NCBI GenBank assembly: GCA_030424975.1
Contig: JAUHVY010000001.1
Location: 1,175,093 to 1,239,092, forward strand
Direction of reading: 5' to 3'
From: Alphaproteobacteria bacterium
Lineage (GTDB): Bacteria; Pseudomonadota; Alphaproteobacteria; Micavibrionales; Micavibrionaceae
DNA: 64,000 nucleotides
Shown here: piece after piece, positions 25,322 through 33,661 of the stretch
Layout of the letters: each line of letters opens with the position of its first letter
Numbering within the stretch: the first letter of the stretch is position 1
The notes under the pieces: generated by a model
What the model was told of the DNA's origin: nothing
Databases searched by the model: none
The model's input: the letters and a program-made list of their open reading frames with translations, nothing else
Translations under genes and position numbers: made by a program

Positions 25322-28126
25322 ATGGCAGGGCCGAATTTACCGGGTGATATCAATAGAAAAGAAGAAGACAAAACCGCGATAGAAAAGGAACAGGAACAAG
25401 GGGTTGACCTGCGCCGTAACGACGATCCTGAACCTGCAGTTATGGCAGGCTTATCATCTGATGAGATTGGTTTAAGTGCGCGTTCGACAGGTGAGTTGAA
25501 TGATGCATCTAAGATTAAGCCCAGCAACTCTCAACCCTCCTCTCAGGATTTAAAAGAAGAGCAAGATGCTGTCGACCATGTTTACGCAGGCGGCATGGAA
25601 ACGAATGCGGCCAGAGAGCAATATAATGATGCCATGTCAGGCGCCGGTGACGGCCGCGTATCAGGCACAATCTTTGATAATATCGAACAACAAAATATGA
25701 AAGCCGAAGAAGAGCGCAAGAAAGAACTTGCGCGCGCTGCGGCATCTTATGGTGCACTTGACTCTTGGGATGGATTCTTCCAACGATATGACGCTGTTTA
25801 CAAAGATATGGAAGTGGCGGAAAAAGACTGGGAACGCGCAAGACGCGAAGTTGATGAAGCCATCGAAAGCATGGATGAGGATATCAACAAACTCAATGAA
25901 CAAATTGACCATCTGAAACCAAATGGCGAGGCCGCACGCCTAAAGCAGGAGCGCGGTGAAGAACTGTCGCCGACGGAAGAACTACAATTAGCACAGTATG
26001 AAACAGCCATTGCCGCAAGAGACTCTCTTGTTGAAGAAAAGGCGTTGATGGTTGAGAGCTTAGCCGAAATTCGCTCAGATATGCGTGAAAAGCGCGCGTT
26101 ACTACGTGAATTCAGAGCCAAAGAAGCGCGCGGTGAGGAACTAACCGAAGACGATGTCGCTGCCATGGAACAGCTACGTGGCGAAATGCATGGCCTACGC
26201 AATGACATTAAAAACATTCAAACTCGTGCTGAAACTGCGCAAACGTCATACGTCGCAGTAGGAACAATGTTCGACCAATCAAGCCAACGTTTGAAAGATG
26301 AAGGCAAGCCTGAATACACACAAAGCGAACTTCTTGCTCAACAAGAGTTTATTCGTGACATGGCCGCGGCGCGAAAAGACGGTGCGCTTGATGAAGCTGA
26401 AATTCGTGCGATGGCAGACACCATGGGAAGAACGGGCTTAGCACAAAAAGACCCTGAGACATTCGCACAATTTACACAAGGCGTTGCTTCACAACTTGAT
26501 CAAACCGGCCTTGGCGTGCGCATAACAAATGAAGACGGCACAACAAGCACGGTGTATGGCGATTCGGCAAAAGAAGAACTCGCCAGAATTTCAGAAAAAA
26601 TCAAAGCGGAATATGATGCATTAAAAAATGATGCGGATGCACTTAATGATAATATTGCAGGAATTGAGACTGAGCGTAACGAGTTGCAAGCTGCACGTCA
26701 GATTTCACTCGATAAAGTTTATGAATCATCAAATATTGTTACGAAGGCCCTAACGACGGGCACTGAAGAAGAGCGAGATAACGCACGTATTGCAAAGGAA
26801 ACTGTTGGCGACAACATGAGTATCCTGCCGCAAGTTATCGAAGATGCCAATGGTAATACAGTTTTCAAAGACTATGATAACGATCGCTCTTATTATTATA
26901 TGAATGACAACAATGAGCGTGTTTATTACGAAGCGAATGACCCGCAAATCGACAATTTTGAAAATTGGGAAGACGGACAACTATACTCTTCTGCAGCGAA
27001 GATGTCCGTTGCACCGCAATCATCACCGGTAGAAGGTCTGTTTTCATCTAGCAGCGCCATGTCTTCAATAGCCATGAAACCCAACGGAGAAGAAATCGTT
27101 CGCCCGCGTGCATTTGGTAATAACATGGCGAACTACGGCGTTTACCTTGCGGAATATGAGCGAAAGTCAGAGCTTGTAAACGCAGAACAGATTGCCTCTC
27201 AGATTAGTGATCTAAATACTCAAATTGCCGAGTTGGAAAGCATCAAGGGATTGGGCGAAGAAAAAATGGAAGAGATCGGCGATATTATCGCGCAGGTCGA
27301 AAGCGGCCAAATTGATGCTGCACAAGCTCAAGAGCGTCTTGAAGCCATCAAAAACAGTCCGGAAGTTCTTGCCCTACAAAATGCTGCCGATAAAAACGGT
27401 GATTCCGTACAAGACAGCAGCGCCGACGAATGGTCAGCAACAGAAAGTATGACCTTAGAAGCAAGTGATTCGTACCTGTCGCTCAGTGGTAAAATTAAAG
27501 ACCAGATAGAGGGAAGCTCGATTAACCGTAACACGCTTGATGAAATTTTGAGCGGAGCAAGTGACGTTGACCGTGAGCAGGCGCTGGCCTATCTGGAACG
27601 CCAGAACATCAGCATCGAAGATCCTGAAAACGATATGCAGCAACCAGAGCCGACGATGGATGCCACAATGGATGCGAACTTTGATGCTCAGGAGCCGGAA
27701 CCATCAACGCAAGCAGCACAAAACCTTGCTAATAACGCAGTTCAATTTATGGTTATACCGGGCATAAGCGCGCCTCAACAGAGCATAGCAGCATACACGC
27801 CCGCACCTGACCCAAATGGCATTTATGCCTCCCCGACCGCGTATCAAAGCTTTGCAGATACATTGGATGCTCCGCCTGATGGGCCAACGCCTTCTTATAT
27901 GGAACCTGTACAAAATGGCACGAAGGACTTGACCGTAAGCCCGTCGAACCAGTCAGCAGATGCATTTAGCGGTAGAGCACCAACACAACCGACCACAAGC
28001 TTAACACCGCAGGAAGAGCAACTCAGATTACAACAGGAGCTTCTGGAAGCCCGCGCAAGAGAGCTTGAAATGGCACGCCAAAACGAATTAGGCGCTAATT
28101 CGGGCGGCGGTATGGGATCGATGTGA
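25322..28126 (+). CDS. Large coiled-coil protein, 934 aa
   Basis: Not recognised. The N-terminal 120 residues are polar and disordered-looking. About 125-330 is dense heptad-type coiled coil rich in Glu, Arg, Lys and Ala. A second helical block lies at about 410-480 and a third at about 630-690. A Tyr/Asn/Asp-rich stretch (RSYYYMNDNNERVYYE) lies around 520-535. The Pro/Thr/Gln-rich C-terminal third ends in GANSGGGMGSM. No signal peptide, membrane segment or enzyme motif. It is first in a plus-strand series with two wall-hydrolase genes that also lack signal peptides, so it may be a structural or carrier partner. That role is inference from position only. Confidence 0.85.
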   Translation: MAGPNLPGDINRKEEDKTAIEKEQEQGVDLRRNDDPEPAVMAGLSSDEIGLSARSTGELNDASKIKPSNSQPSSQDLKEEQDAVDHVYAGGMETNAAREQYNDAMSGAGDGRVSGTIFDNIEQQNMKAEEERKKELARAAASYGALDSWDGFFQRYDAVYKDMEVAEKDWERARREVDEAIESMDEDINKLNEQIDHLKPNGEAARLKQERGEELSPTEELQLAQYETAIAARDSLVEEKALMVESLAEIRSDMREKRALLREFRAKEARGEELTEDDVAAMEQLRGEMHGLRNDIKNIQTRAETAQTSYVAVGTMFDQSSQRLKDEGKPEYTQSELLAQQEFIRDMAAARKDGALDEAEIRAMADTMGRTGLAQKDPETFAQFTQGVASQLDQTGLGVRITNEDGTTSTVYGDSAKEELARISEKIKAEYDALKNDADALNDNIAGIETERNELQAARQISLDKVYESSNIVTKALTTGTEEERDNARIAKETVGDNMSILPQVIEDANGNTVFKDYDNDRSYYYMNDNNERVYYEANDPQIDNFENWEDGQLYSSAAKMSVAPQSSPVEGLFSSSSAMSSIAMKPNGEEIVRPRAFGNNMANYGVYLAEYERKSELVNAEQIASQISDLNTQIAELESIKGLGEEKMEEIGDIIAQVESGQIDAAQAQERLEAIKNSPEVLALQNAADKNGDSVQDSSADEWSATESMTLEASDSYLSLSGKIKDQIEGSSINRNTLDEILSGASDVDREQALAYLERQNISIEDPENDMQQPEPTMDATMDANFDAQEPEPSTQAAQNLANNAVQFMVIPGISAPQQSIAAYTPAPDPNGIYASPTAYQSFADTLDAPPDGPTPSYMEPVQNGTKDLTVSPSNQSADAFSGRAPTQPTTSLTPQEEQLRLQQELLEARARELEMARQNELGANSGGGMGSM

Positions 28127-28154
28127 TCAAAGCAACCGATTCCGCAACTAAAAT

Positions 28155-28194
28155 TTGACAGTTACTGTAGTTCTATATAATATTACAGTAACTG
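28155..28194 (+). promoter_or_regulatory. Promoter embedded in paired palindromes before the muramidase gene
   Basis: TTGACA (28155-28160) and TATAAT (28176-28181) are 15 bases apart. The arms CAGTTACTGTA (28159-28169) and TACAGTAACTG (28184-28194) form an 11-bp perfect inverted repeat. Each arm also contains its own small palindrome, CAGT-W-ACTG, with the two copies 27 bp apart. One overlaps the -35 and the other the start point, as expected for two operator sites. No U-run follows, so it is not a terminator. Confidence 0.65.
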
Positions 28195-28258
28195 ACGATA
28201 TAAGTGTAAACTTGCAGATATAAGCAAGGCATTTAATTATAATTGGGTGAATACAGAT

Positions 28259-29362
28259 ATGGCGATAAACGCTTCCACAGATGTGATCAGCACCTCACCT
28301 GGTGTTAACGAAATCGGTCTCTCGACCGATCAGGTTCGTCGTGAAGAAGAGCACAAGAATCGCCAATCCCGCATCATGAATGAACAAACAATGTCAGAAG
28401 GCAATCTCATTGCTTTCCTGCTTGCGTTATTCTTGGGCATGAAGGATGACAATGGCCTTAGCAGCCCTGAAGCTTTAAACGAGCTTGCCGGATCTCTGTC
28501 TATTGATCCTCTTATTTTCTCCAATACCGTTAACTCTTTCCGCTCCGGAAATATGAGTATCTCGGATGCTGTGCGATCAACACGCACAAACATGAATTCC
28601 TCGACAGCTGATTTTTCTCGTGCCGAGGCTGCGATTGCGCAATATGCAGAATCAGGAAACCCTTTACTCGAACTCATCGCAGATAAAGAATCCGGCGGTG
28701 ATTATAACCGTGTATACGGCGCTGGTGTTCAACGCCGTGATTTGACGAATATGACGATCAACGAAGTGCTGGCGTGGCAACGCCATTACACTGGCACCGA
28801 AGGGTCAGCCTCCTCTGCGGCAGGTAAATACCAAATTATTCGTAAAACACTGGAAGGCCTCAAAGATGAAATGGGCCTTACAGGAAATGAAAAGTTTGAC
28901 GAAGAAATGCAAGACCGCATGGCGTATCAACTATTGGAACGCCGTGGCTACAGTGATTATTTAGCTGGCAACATGGCAGAATCAACATTCATGAGAAAAA
29001 TTTCTCAGGAATGGGCATCTATGCCAAAAGATGAAGGTGGCCGAAGCTATTACGCCGGTGATGGACTAAACAAAGCACACGCAACGCCTGAAACTTTATT
29101 ATTGGCCATGCGCCATGCACAGGACAACCAATTAACGCAAGAGCGCACCGCGCAACTTTTGGCGCAAAACGGTTCTTTATCAGGCACTTTCGCAACGGCT
29201 CAGGCAAATGAAGACCCTGCGCAAGTTGACCCGCAACAGCCAGACCCGCTAACGACTGCCTTTGATGGACAAGGTGTTGATCAAACGGAGCTTGTTGCAA
29301 GCACGAATGCAAATGACGTAAACAACCCTGCACCGAATGTCGGTATGGGCGCCGCAGTTTAA
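28259..29362 (+). CDS. Muramidase/transglycosylase, lambda-lysozyme (GH104)-like, 367 aa, no signal peptide
   Basis: Residues about 133-290 match the phage-type muramidase fold. LLELIADKESGGDYNRVYG carries catalytic Glu E144. MTINEVLAWQ, EGSASSAAGKYQI and the helix QDRMAYQLLERRGY are standard landmarks, with FMRKISQEWASMP after. Expected action is cleavage of the glycan backbone of peptidoglycan. Upstream is a polar N-terminus plus a short hydrophobic stretch (NLIAFLLALFLGM, 49-61). Downstream is an Asn/Pro/Gln-rich tail ending PNVGMGAAV. There is no Sec signal. ATG 28259 is preferred over a GTG 12 bases earlier. Confidence 0.85.
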   Translation: MAINASTDVISTSPGVNEIGLSTDQVRREEEHKNRQSRIMNEQTMSEGNLIAFLLALFLGMKDDNGLSSPEALNELAGSLSIDPLIFSNTVNSFRSGNMSISDAVRSTRTNMNSSTADFSRAEAAIAQYAESGNPLLELIADKESGGDYNRVYGAGVQRRDLTNMTINEVLAWQRHYTGTEGSASSAAGKYQIIRKTLEGLKDEMGLTGNEKFDEEMQDRMAYQLLERRGYSDYLAGNMAESTFMRKISQEWASMPKDEGGRSYYAGDGLNKAHATPETLLLAMRHAQDNQLTQERTAQLLAQNGSLSGTFATAQANEDPAQVDPQQPDPLTTAFDGQGVDQTELVASTNANDVNNPAPNVGMGAAV

Positions 29363-29428
29363 TTAGCGATAAATTTGACGCAAGAGATAAAAAAAAGATA
29401 AAATAAGAAAAAATATTAGGGTGAGAAT

Positions 29429-30232
29429 ATGACGGCAGTTATACCATTGGTGAATATGAGCGCATTAAGCGCAACAATGATTCAAACATCCCAGACAGAT
29501 AATGCGCGTGGTGGCTATTGTGCGAAAGGTGTTGCCAATATTTTAGAACGTGTTGGCTTGGACTGTACACGTGGAAACGCCCATACATGGGATGACACAC
29601 TACCCCAAAACGGTTGGCAAAAGCTTGAAGGTATTACGCCTGAGAATGCTCCGCCCGGCGCGGTAATTGTTTATGACCGCGATGCGAATTACGCCGGAAA
29701 AGGCGGCGGCGCGGAATATGGTCACGTTGAAATCGTTGCCGAAGACGCCAACGGTAACCGTAAATACGTATCAGATGCAGCGCGCGACAATTGGGGGGGA
29801 ACGGTTCCTGACAACTTTGTCGGGGTTTACATTCACCCTGATCTGCACCGCACCGTTGCCGGCACAGGCACTGTTTTAGCGGCCGACCAACCGGTACAAT
29901 ATGAAATTTACAATGATGAATATGCGCAGCGCGTGCGAAACAGTACATCGATGGATCATTTATTACTGGGTGGTGCCTTAGATGCGAATACGCCTGAAAA
30001 TGTTACATCTATGTTTAATGATGCGTCTGTCGGAACACCTTTCATGGCATTGATGGTAATTATCGGTCAGATTTTCGGTATAGAAATGAATCTCGATAAG
30101 CTGACTCAAAACACTGAAAATGCGGCAAATAATGATGCCAATACAAACACAGCACCAGAGGAAACAGTTGATATCACTGATCCTGCATTAAATGCATCAA
30201 ATAATACAGGCGCCAACGCCCCCGTGATGTGA
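29429..30232 (+). CDS. CHAP/NlpC-like cysteine amidase, 267 aa, no signal peptide
   Basis: The first ~135 residues look like a CHAP-type peptidoglycan amidase/endopeptidase. The nucleophile is C31 in GGYCAKGVANIL and the His is H99 in EYGHVEIV. A polar third residue lies in VSDAARDNWGG (D116 or N121). PPGAVIVYDRD before the His matches the family's 'pGDivvf' element. The C-terminal half has a hydrophobic segment (MALMVIIGQIFGIEM, about 208-222) and an Asn/Thr-rich tail ending NTGANAPVM. AGGGTGAG precedes the ATG. Closed by a strong terminator. Substrate inferred as peptide stems of peptidoglycan. Confidence 0.78.
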   Translation: MTAVIPLVNMSALSATMIQTSQTDNARGGYCAKGVANILERVGLDCTRGNAHTWDDTLPQNGWQKLEGITPENAPPGAVIVYDRDANYAGKGGGAEYGHVEIVAEDANGNRKYVSDAARDNWGGTVPDNFVGVYIHPDLHRTVAGTGTVLAADQPVQYEIYNDEYAQRVRNSTSMDHLLLGGALDANTPENVTSMFNDASVGTPFMALMVIIGQIFGIEMNLDKLTQNTENAANNDANTNTAPEETVDITDPALNASNNTGANAPVM

Positions 30233-30259
30233 TTACATACAATAAATTTCATATAATTT

Positions 30260-30289
30260 AGCCGGAGTATTTTACATTCCGGCTTTTTT
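30260..30289 (+). terminator. Terminator of the wall-hydrolase cassette
   Basis: AGCCGGA (30260-30266) pairs with TCCGGCT (30278-30284), followed by TTTTT. It separates the CHAP-like gene from the secreted transglycosylase gene, so the latter needs its own promoter. Confidence 0.92.
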
Positions 30290-30426
30290 ACTTGTATAAT
30301 CAAATCAATTCTTAGCGGTTTATTTACCTGCTCCAAGGTAATATAAAATCAGCCGCATCCTTAATTTTTTAGCAATTCTCTGCCGCGCGGCCCTCAATAC
30401 ACTCTCGCGTAATAAAGGCATTAGCC

Positions 30427-31704
30427 ATGACACATTTGAATTATGCACGACTGTTCTTTTTTACGGCGCTTTGCGTTCCTTATGGCGTGGCAAATGCCGC
30501 AGAACCAAAAGCAAAGCCGGAACCGTTACACATAAAAATCGGGGCACCGCAAAAATCATCCGAAGAAATAACAATTATTCATGGTCAATACGCAAAAACA
30601 GACACACAAATCGATACGAAGGCATTATTAAGTGCGGTTCCGGAAAATTTGAAAGTAATGAATGCGGCAGAAAAAGAGACACAGCCCCACCCGAACATTA
30701 CTCCCGCAAAAATAAGTGAAAATGCGCCAACCATCAAAAATGAAACCTCAAAACAACCCGCAAGCACTCGCCCCGCTCCTAAACGGATTATTCAAGCTGC
30801 ATGCTCGACAGATATGATTGCAACATCTGCTATGCCGACGAATCAGACAAAAATACTTGCCGATTCTATGAAGAGCAGCCTACATGCTACCGGTCATGAT
30901 CCCTATTTAATTGATGCAATGTACCGTGCCAGTGAACAAACAGGCGTAAACTTTGATTTGCTGGCATTAAAAGCCATGATGGAGAGCGATTTAGGGCGCA
31001 TTACACAATCCTCCTCCAGTTCGGCGCGGGGCGCATTTCAATTTGTTGATGCGACGTGGCTACTGTTAATCAAACGATACGGTGATCGAATCGGCTATGC
31101 TGAATATGCGCATGCGATTAACTATGATCCTGAATTAAAAGATTATTTTATAGAATCGGACAGTTTTTCAAAATCCGATATCTTGGCTTTGCGTGATAAT
31201 GAAGACATAGCCGCGATGATAAAATCATACCAAATCCAAGATGAGGTGCGCGTTATTAAGCGTTATAAGAATGGTGCCGAAGTCAATGCCACCGACCATT
31301 ACATTGTTCATATGCTGGGGCTTGCGATGGCGAAAACATATTATGAGCTCCTCATGGCCGAATCGCCTATTATTTTAACCAATTTAAAGAATCAATATTT
31401 TGCGCAGGCGATCGCTGTAAATAAAAGCTTCTTTTATGACGCGAATGGCAATGGCCTTAATGCCGCACAATCTTACGCCCGCTTCCAAAAGAAGGTCAGT
31501 GCCAAAATGGCGCAAATGCAAAATATGCGTTCACCGCAAAATGATATTCAAAATGCTTCCTTATCCATAAATTCAAATTGCAATCACCCGAATGTTACAA
31601 CGGTTACCGCGCAGGCCGCAAAAGAAAAAGGATACCCGAAACGGGCAGATAGTATGGGTTTAATTGATAAGATGGTGTATAAATATAAAATATCCATGCA
31701 ATAA
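30427..31704 (+). CDS. Exported lytic transglycosylase (SLT domain), 425 aa
   Basis: Sec signal peptide (MTHLNYARLFFFTALCVPYG, cleavage near ANA). A Pro/Lys/Thr-rich linker of about 120 residues follows, with one Cys (QAACSTD). The SLT domain starts at about residue 160 with catalytic Glu E186 in LKAMMESDLG, followed by SSSARGAFQFVDATWL. It cuts glycan strands to 1,6-anhydro products in the periplasm. The region after the core (FSKSDILALRDNEDIAAMIKSY) is longer than in small SLT proteins. It is the only clearly exported member of the four-gene plus-strand cluster. Confidence 0.9.
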   Translation: MTHLNYARLFFFTALCVPYGVANAAEPKAKPEPLHIKIGAPQKSSEEITIIHGQYAKTDTQIDTKALLSAVPENLKVMNAAEKETQPHPNITPAKISENAPTIKNETSKQPASTRPAPKRIIQAACSTDMIATSAMPTNQTKILADSMKSSLHATGHDPYLIDAMYRASEQTGVNFDLLALKAMMESDLGRITQSSSSSARGAFQFVDATWLLLIKRYGDRIGYAEYAHAINYDPELKDYFIESDSFSKSDILALRDNEDIAAMIKSYQIQDEVRVIKRYKNGAEVNATDHYIVHMLGLAMAKTYYELLMAESPIILTNLKNQYFAQAIAVNKSFFYDANGNGLNAAQSYARFQKKVSAKMAQMQNMRSPQNDIQNASLSINSNCNHPNVTTVTAQAAKEKGYPKRADSMGLIDKMVYKYKISMQ

Positions 31705-31753
31705 GAATCAGGCAAGAGATTGGCTAATGGTGTACTAGCTGTTTGATAAGATT

Positions 31754-31782
31754 AAAAAAACGCCCCGAAAACATACGGGGCG
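31754..31782 (-). terminator. mdh terminator, possibly bidirectional
   Basis: CGCCCCG (31761-31767) and CGGGGCG (31776-31782) form a GC-rich stem. On the minus strand it is followed by seven Us, ideal for mdh. The plus-strand tail (ATCTTTAT) is weaker but may also serve the transglycosylase gene. Confidence 0.88.
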
Positions 31783-31812
31783 ATCTTTATAAATACATAC
31801 GTTCAGCCAAAA

Positions 31813-32811
31813 TTATGCCGCGGCAGAAGATGAAGCAAAAAGCTTTTCTACAGCAGCACGCTCTTCGCGAAGTTCTTTTTCGGTGGCATCAATGCGGCCT
31901 TGTGAAAATGCACTGATTTCAAGGCCCTGCACAATTGTATATTTGCCGTCTTTACATGTTACGGGGTAACCGAAAATTATGCCCTCTTCCACGCCATAAG
32001 AACCGTCAGACGGTATCGCCATAGACACCCAATCACCTTCGGCTGTTCCCAGTGCCCAGCTACGCATGTGATCAATTGCCGCAGACGCCGCAGACGCCGC
32101 AGATGATGCTCCGCGTGCCTTAATGATAGCCGCGCCACGCTGTTGCACTTCGGGAATATATGTCCCTTCGTACCAGTCACGATCAACTTGATCAAGAGCA
32201 GCCGCACCTTTGACAGTTGCATGATGCAGATCAGGATATTGTGTCGAGCTATGGTTACCCCAAATTGTGACCTTTTTCACATCCGTCGCAAGCGTGCCTG
32301 TTTTTTCAGCCAACTGGCTGATGGCGCGGTTGTGATCAAGACGAACCATTGCCGTAAAACATTTCGGATCAAGATCAGGCGCGTTTTGTTGCGCGATCAA
32401 CGCGTTTGTATTTGCCGGGTTACCAACAACCAAAACCTTTACATCGCGTTTTGCGTGATCGTTAATGGCCTTGCCCTGCGGGCCGAAGATACCGCCATTT
32501 GCCTCGAGCAAATCTTTACGCTCCATGCCGTCTTTACGTGGCATCGCACCGACAAGATAAGCGAAATCAACATCCTTGAACGCCACATTCAAATCATCTG
32601 TCGCAACAATACCGTGTAATAACGGGAACGCACAGTCATTCAATTCCATGACAACACCGTTCAACGCGCCAAGCGCAGGCGTGATTTCCAGCAAATGTAA
32701 AATAACGGGCTGATCTGGGCCTAACATATCGCCAGCAGCCAAACGGAATAGCAACGCATAACCAATTTGGCCTGCGGCACCTGTAACAGCAATTCTTACC
32801 GGATCTTTCAT
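31813..32811 (-). CDS. mdh: Malate dehydrogenase, cytosolic (MDH-type 2) subfamily
   Basis: NAD-dependent oxidation of malate to oxaloacetate. NAD site [19 protein letters not shown], acceptor-site acidic residue in LLEI, substrate arginines in [14 protein letters not shown], and catalytic MVRLDHNRA and [12 protein letters not shown]. The NH2-terminal [22 protein letters not shown] and the [11 protein letters not shown] segment are those of the cytosolic/plastid-like MDH type, about 330 aa. Most alphaproteobacteria instead carry an LDH-like MDH of about 320 aa next to sucCD. The position beside zapE and sucC is nevertheless the standard one. Confidence 0.96.
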   Translation of the reverse strand: MKDPVRIAVTGAAGQIGYALLFRLAAGDMLGPDQPVILHLLEITPALGALNGVVMELNDCAFPLLHGIVATDDLNVAFKDVDFAYLVGAMPRKDGMERKDLLEANGGIFGPQGKAINDHAKRDVKVLVVGNPANTNALIAQQNAPDLDPKCFTAMVRLDHNRAISQLAEKTGTLATDVKKVTIWGNHSSTQYPDLHHATVKGAAALDQVDRDWYEGTYIPEVQQRGAAIIKARGASSAASAASAAIDHMRSWALGTAEGDWVSMAIPSDGSYGVEEGIIFGYPVTCKDGKYTIVQGLEISAFSQGRIDATEKELREERAAVEKLFASSSAAA

Positions 32812-32878
32812 AATTCCTACCCTTCGTTCAAATATCTGAAAAGATTATAATTTCCACACCATTAGATATAGTGATTTT

Positions 32879-32910
32879 CACGCCGCCCCACAAGGGGGAA
32901 CACAGGCGTG
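32879..32910. repeat. Compound inverted repeat upstream of mdh
   Basis: Outer arms CACGCC (32879-32884) and GGCGTG (32905-32910) enclose an inner CCCC/GGGG stem (32886-32889 and 32894-32897). No U-run follows. It could be a dispersed palindromic (REP-like) unit or the folded leader of mdh. I see no second copy in the window. Confidence 0.45.
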
Positions 32911-32951
32911 TTGGTAGAAAATATCAGCGAAGGATCTTTAAAAGAGGTGCT

Positions 32952-33536
32952 TTAGTCTTCGTATTCCAAATGCGCATCGGAACGCGGACGTTTGCCGCTC
33001 ACTTCTTCCAGAATTTGCATGAAAATGTCATTGCGCTCATCTTCTTCTCGGGCGCGCTGAAGTTGTTCTTCAGCATCGTGAACCAAATCGGCCTTGTATG
33101 TACCGCTGTAATTCAAAGGGCCGCGTGTATTACCTTCCGGCTCATCCATTTCGGCCATCAGTTCCTCTAACGCGTCCATCGTACGGTTAGACGCATAATC
33201 GGCAAATGGTGAATTTGAATATGTGTTATCGCCGCCGCCATAAATAATATAGGAATCAGAAAGTAATGCATCGTTTTCCGCATCACTTAAATTCGGATCA
33301 ATTTTTGATTTTTCAATGTCCAAAACGCGCAACAACAATGCGTCAACTTCGTCATTATCCGCGCCGTCATCGAATGCTTCCCATGCGCGATAAAAAAGTT
33401 CGCGTGCTGCCTCATCCATGCTGGCTGTGCTGTTTTCGATAAAATCTGCTTCCATTGGGGGCACCATAATTATTCCGTCTTGTGCGGTTTTATTTTCCGA
33501 ATCTGATTGGCCGTGAAAAGACTTTCCAACACCCAT
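32952..33536 (-). CDS. Hypothetical acidic protein, 194 aa
   Basis: AGGTGA lies eight bases before the ATG at 33536, which fixes the start over one slightly upstream. The protein is very acidic, without signal or membrane segment. The middle part (DEAARELFYRAWEAFDDG, VDALLLRVLDIE) looks like helical-repeat sequence. The C-terminus is strongly charged (QLQRAREEDERNDIFMQILEE). It sits between zapE and mdh, which are normally adjacent. Unrecognised. Confidence 0.78.
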   Translation of the reverse strand: MGVGKSFHGQSDSENKTAQDGIIMVPPMEADFIENSTASMDEAARELFYRAWEAFDDGADNDEVDALLLRVLDIEKSKIDPNLSDAENDALLSDSYIIYGGGDNTYSNSPFADYASNRTMDALEELMAEMDEPEGNTRGPLNYSGTYKADLVHDAEEQLQRAREEDERNDIFMQILEEVSGKRPRSDAHLEYED

Positions 33537-33661
33537 TATCAATATCACCTAAGTTTATTTATTATTATCATTATTAATTAGGTTATTTATACCACGCGCA
33601 TAATAAAACATGCAAGAAAATACACCAAAAGCGGAACTAAATTGAGTATAAAGACACTGTT

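Noticed and set aside
25322-30232. Prophage lysis module
   Set aside because: No holin, spanin, capsid, tail or integrase genes are near. The muramidase alone does not prove a phage.
32077-32110. Triplet-like GCCGCAGAC repeat in mdh
   Set aside because: It encodes the ASSAASAA segment that cytosolic-type MDH proteins normally have.
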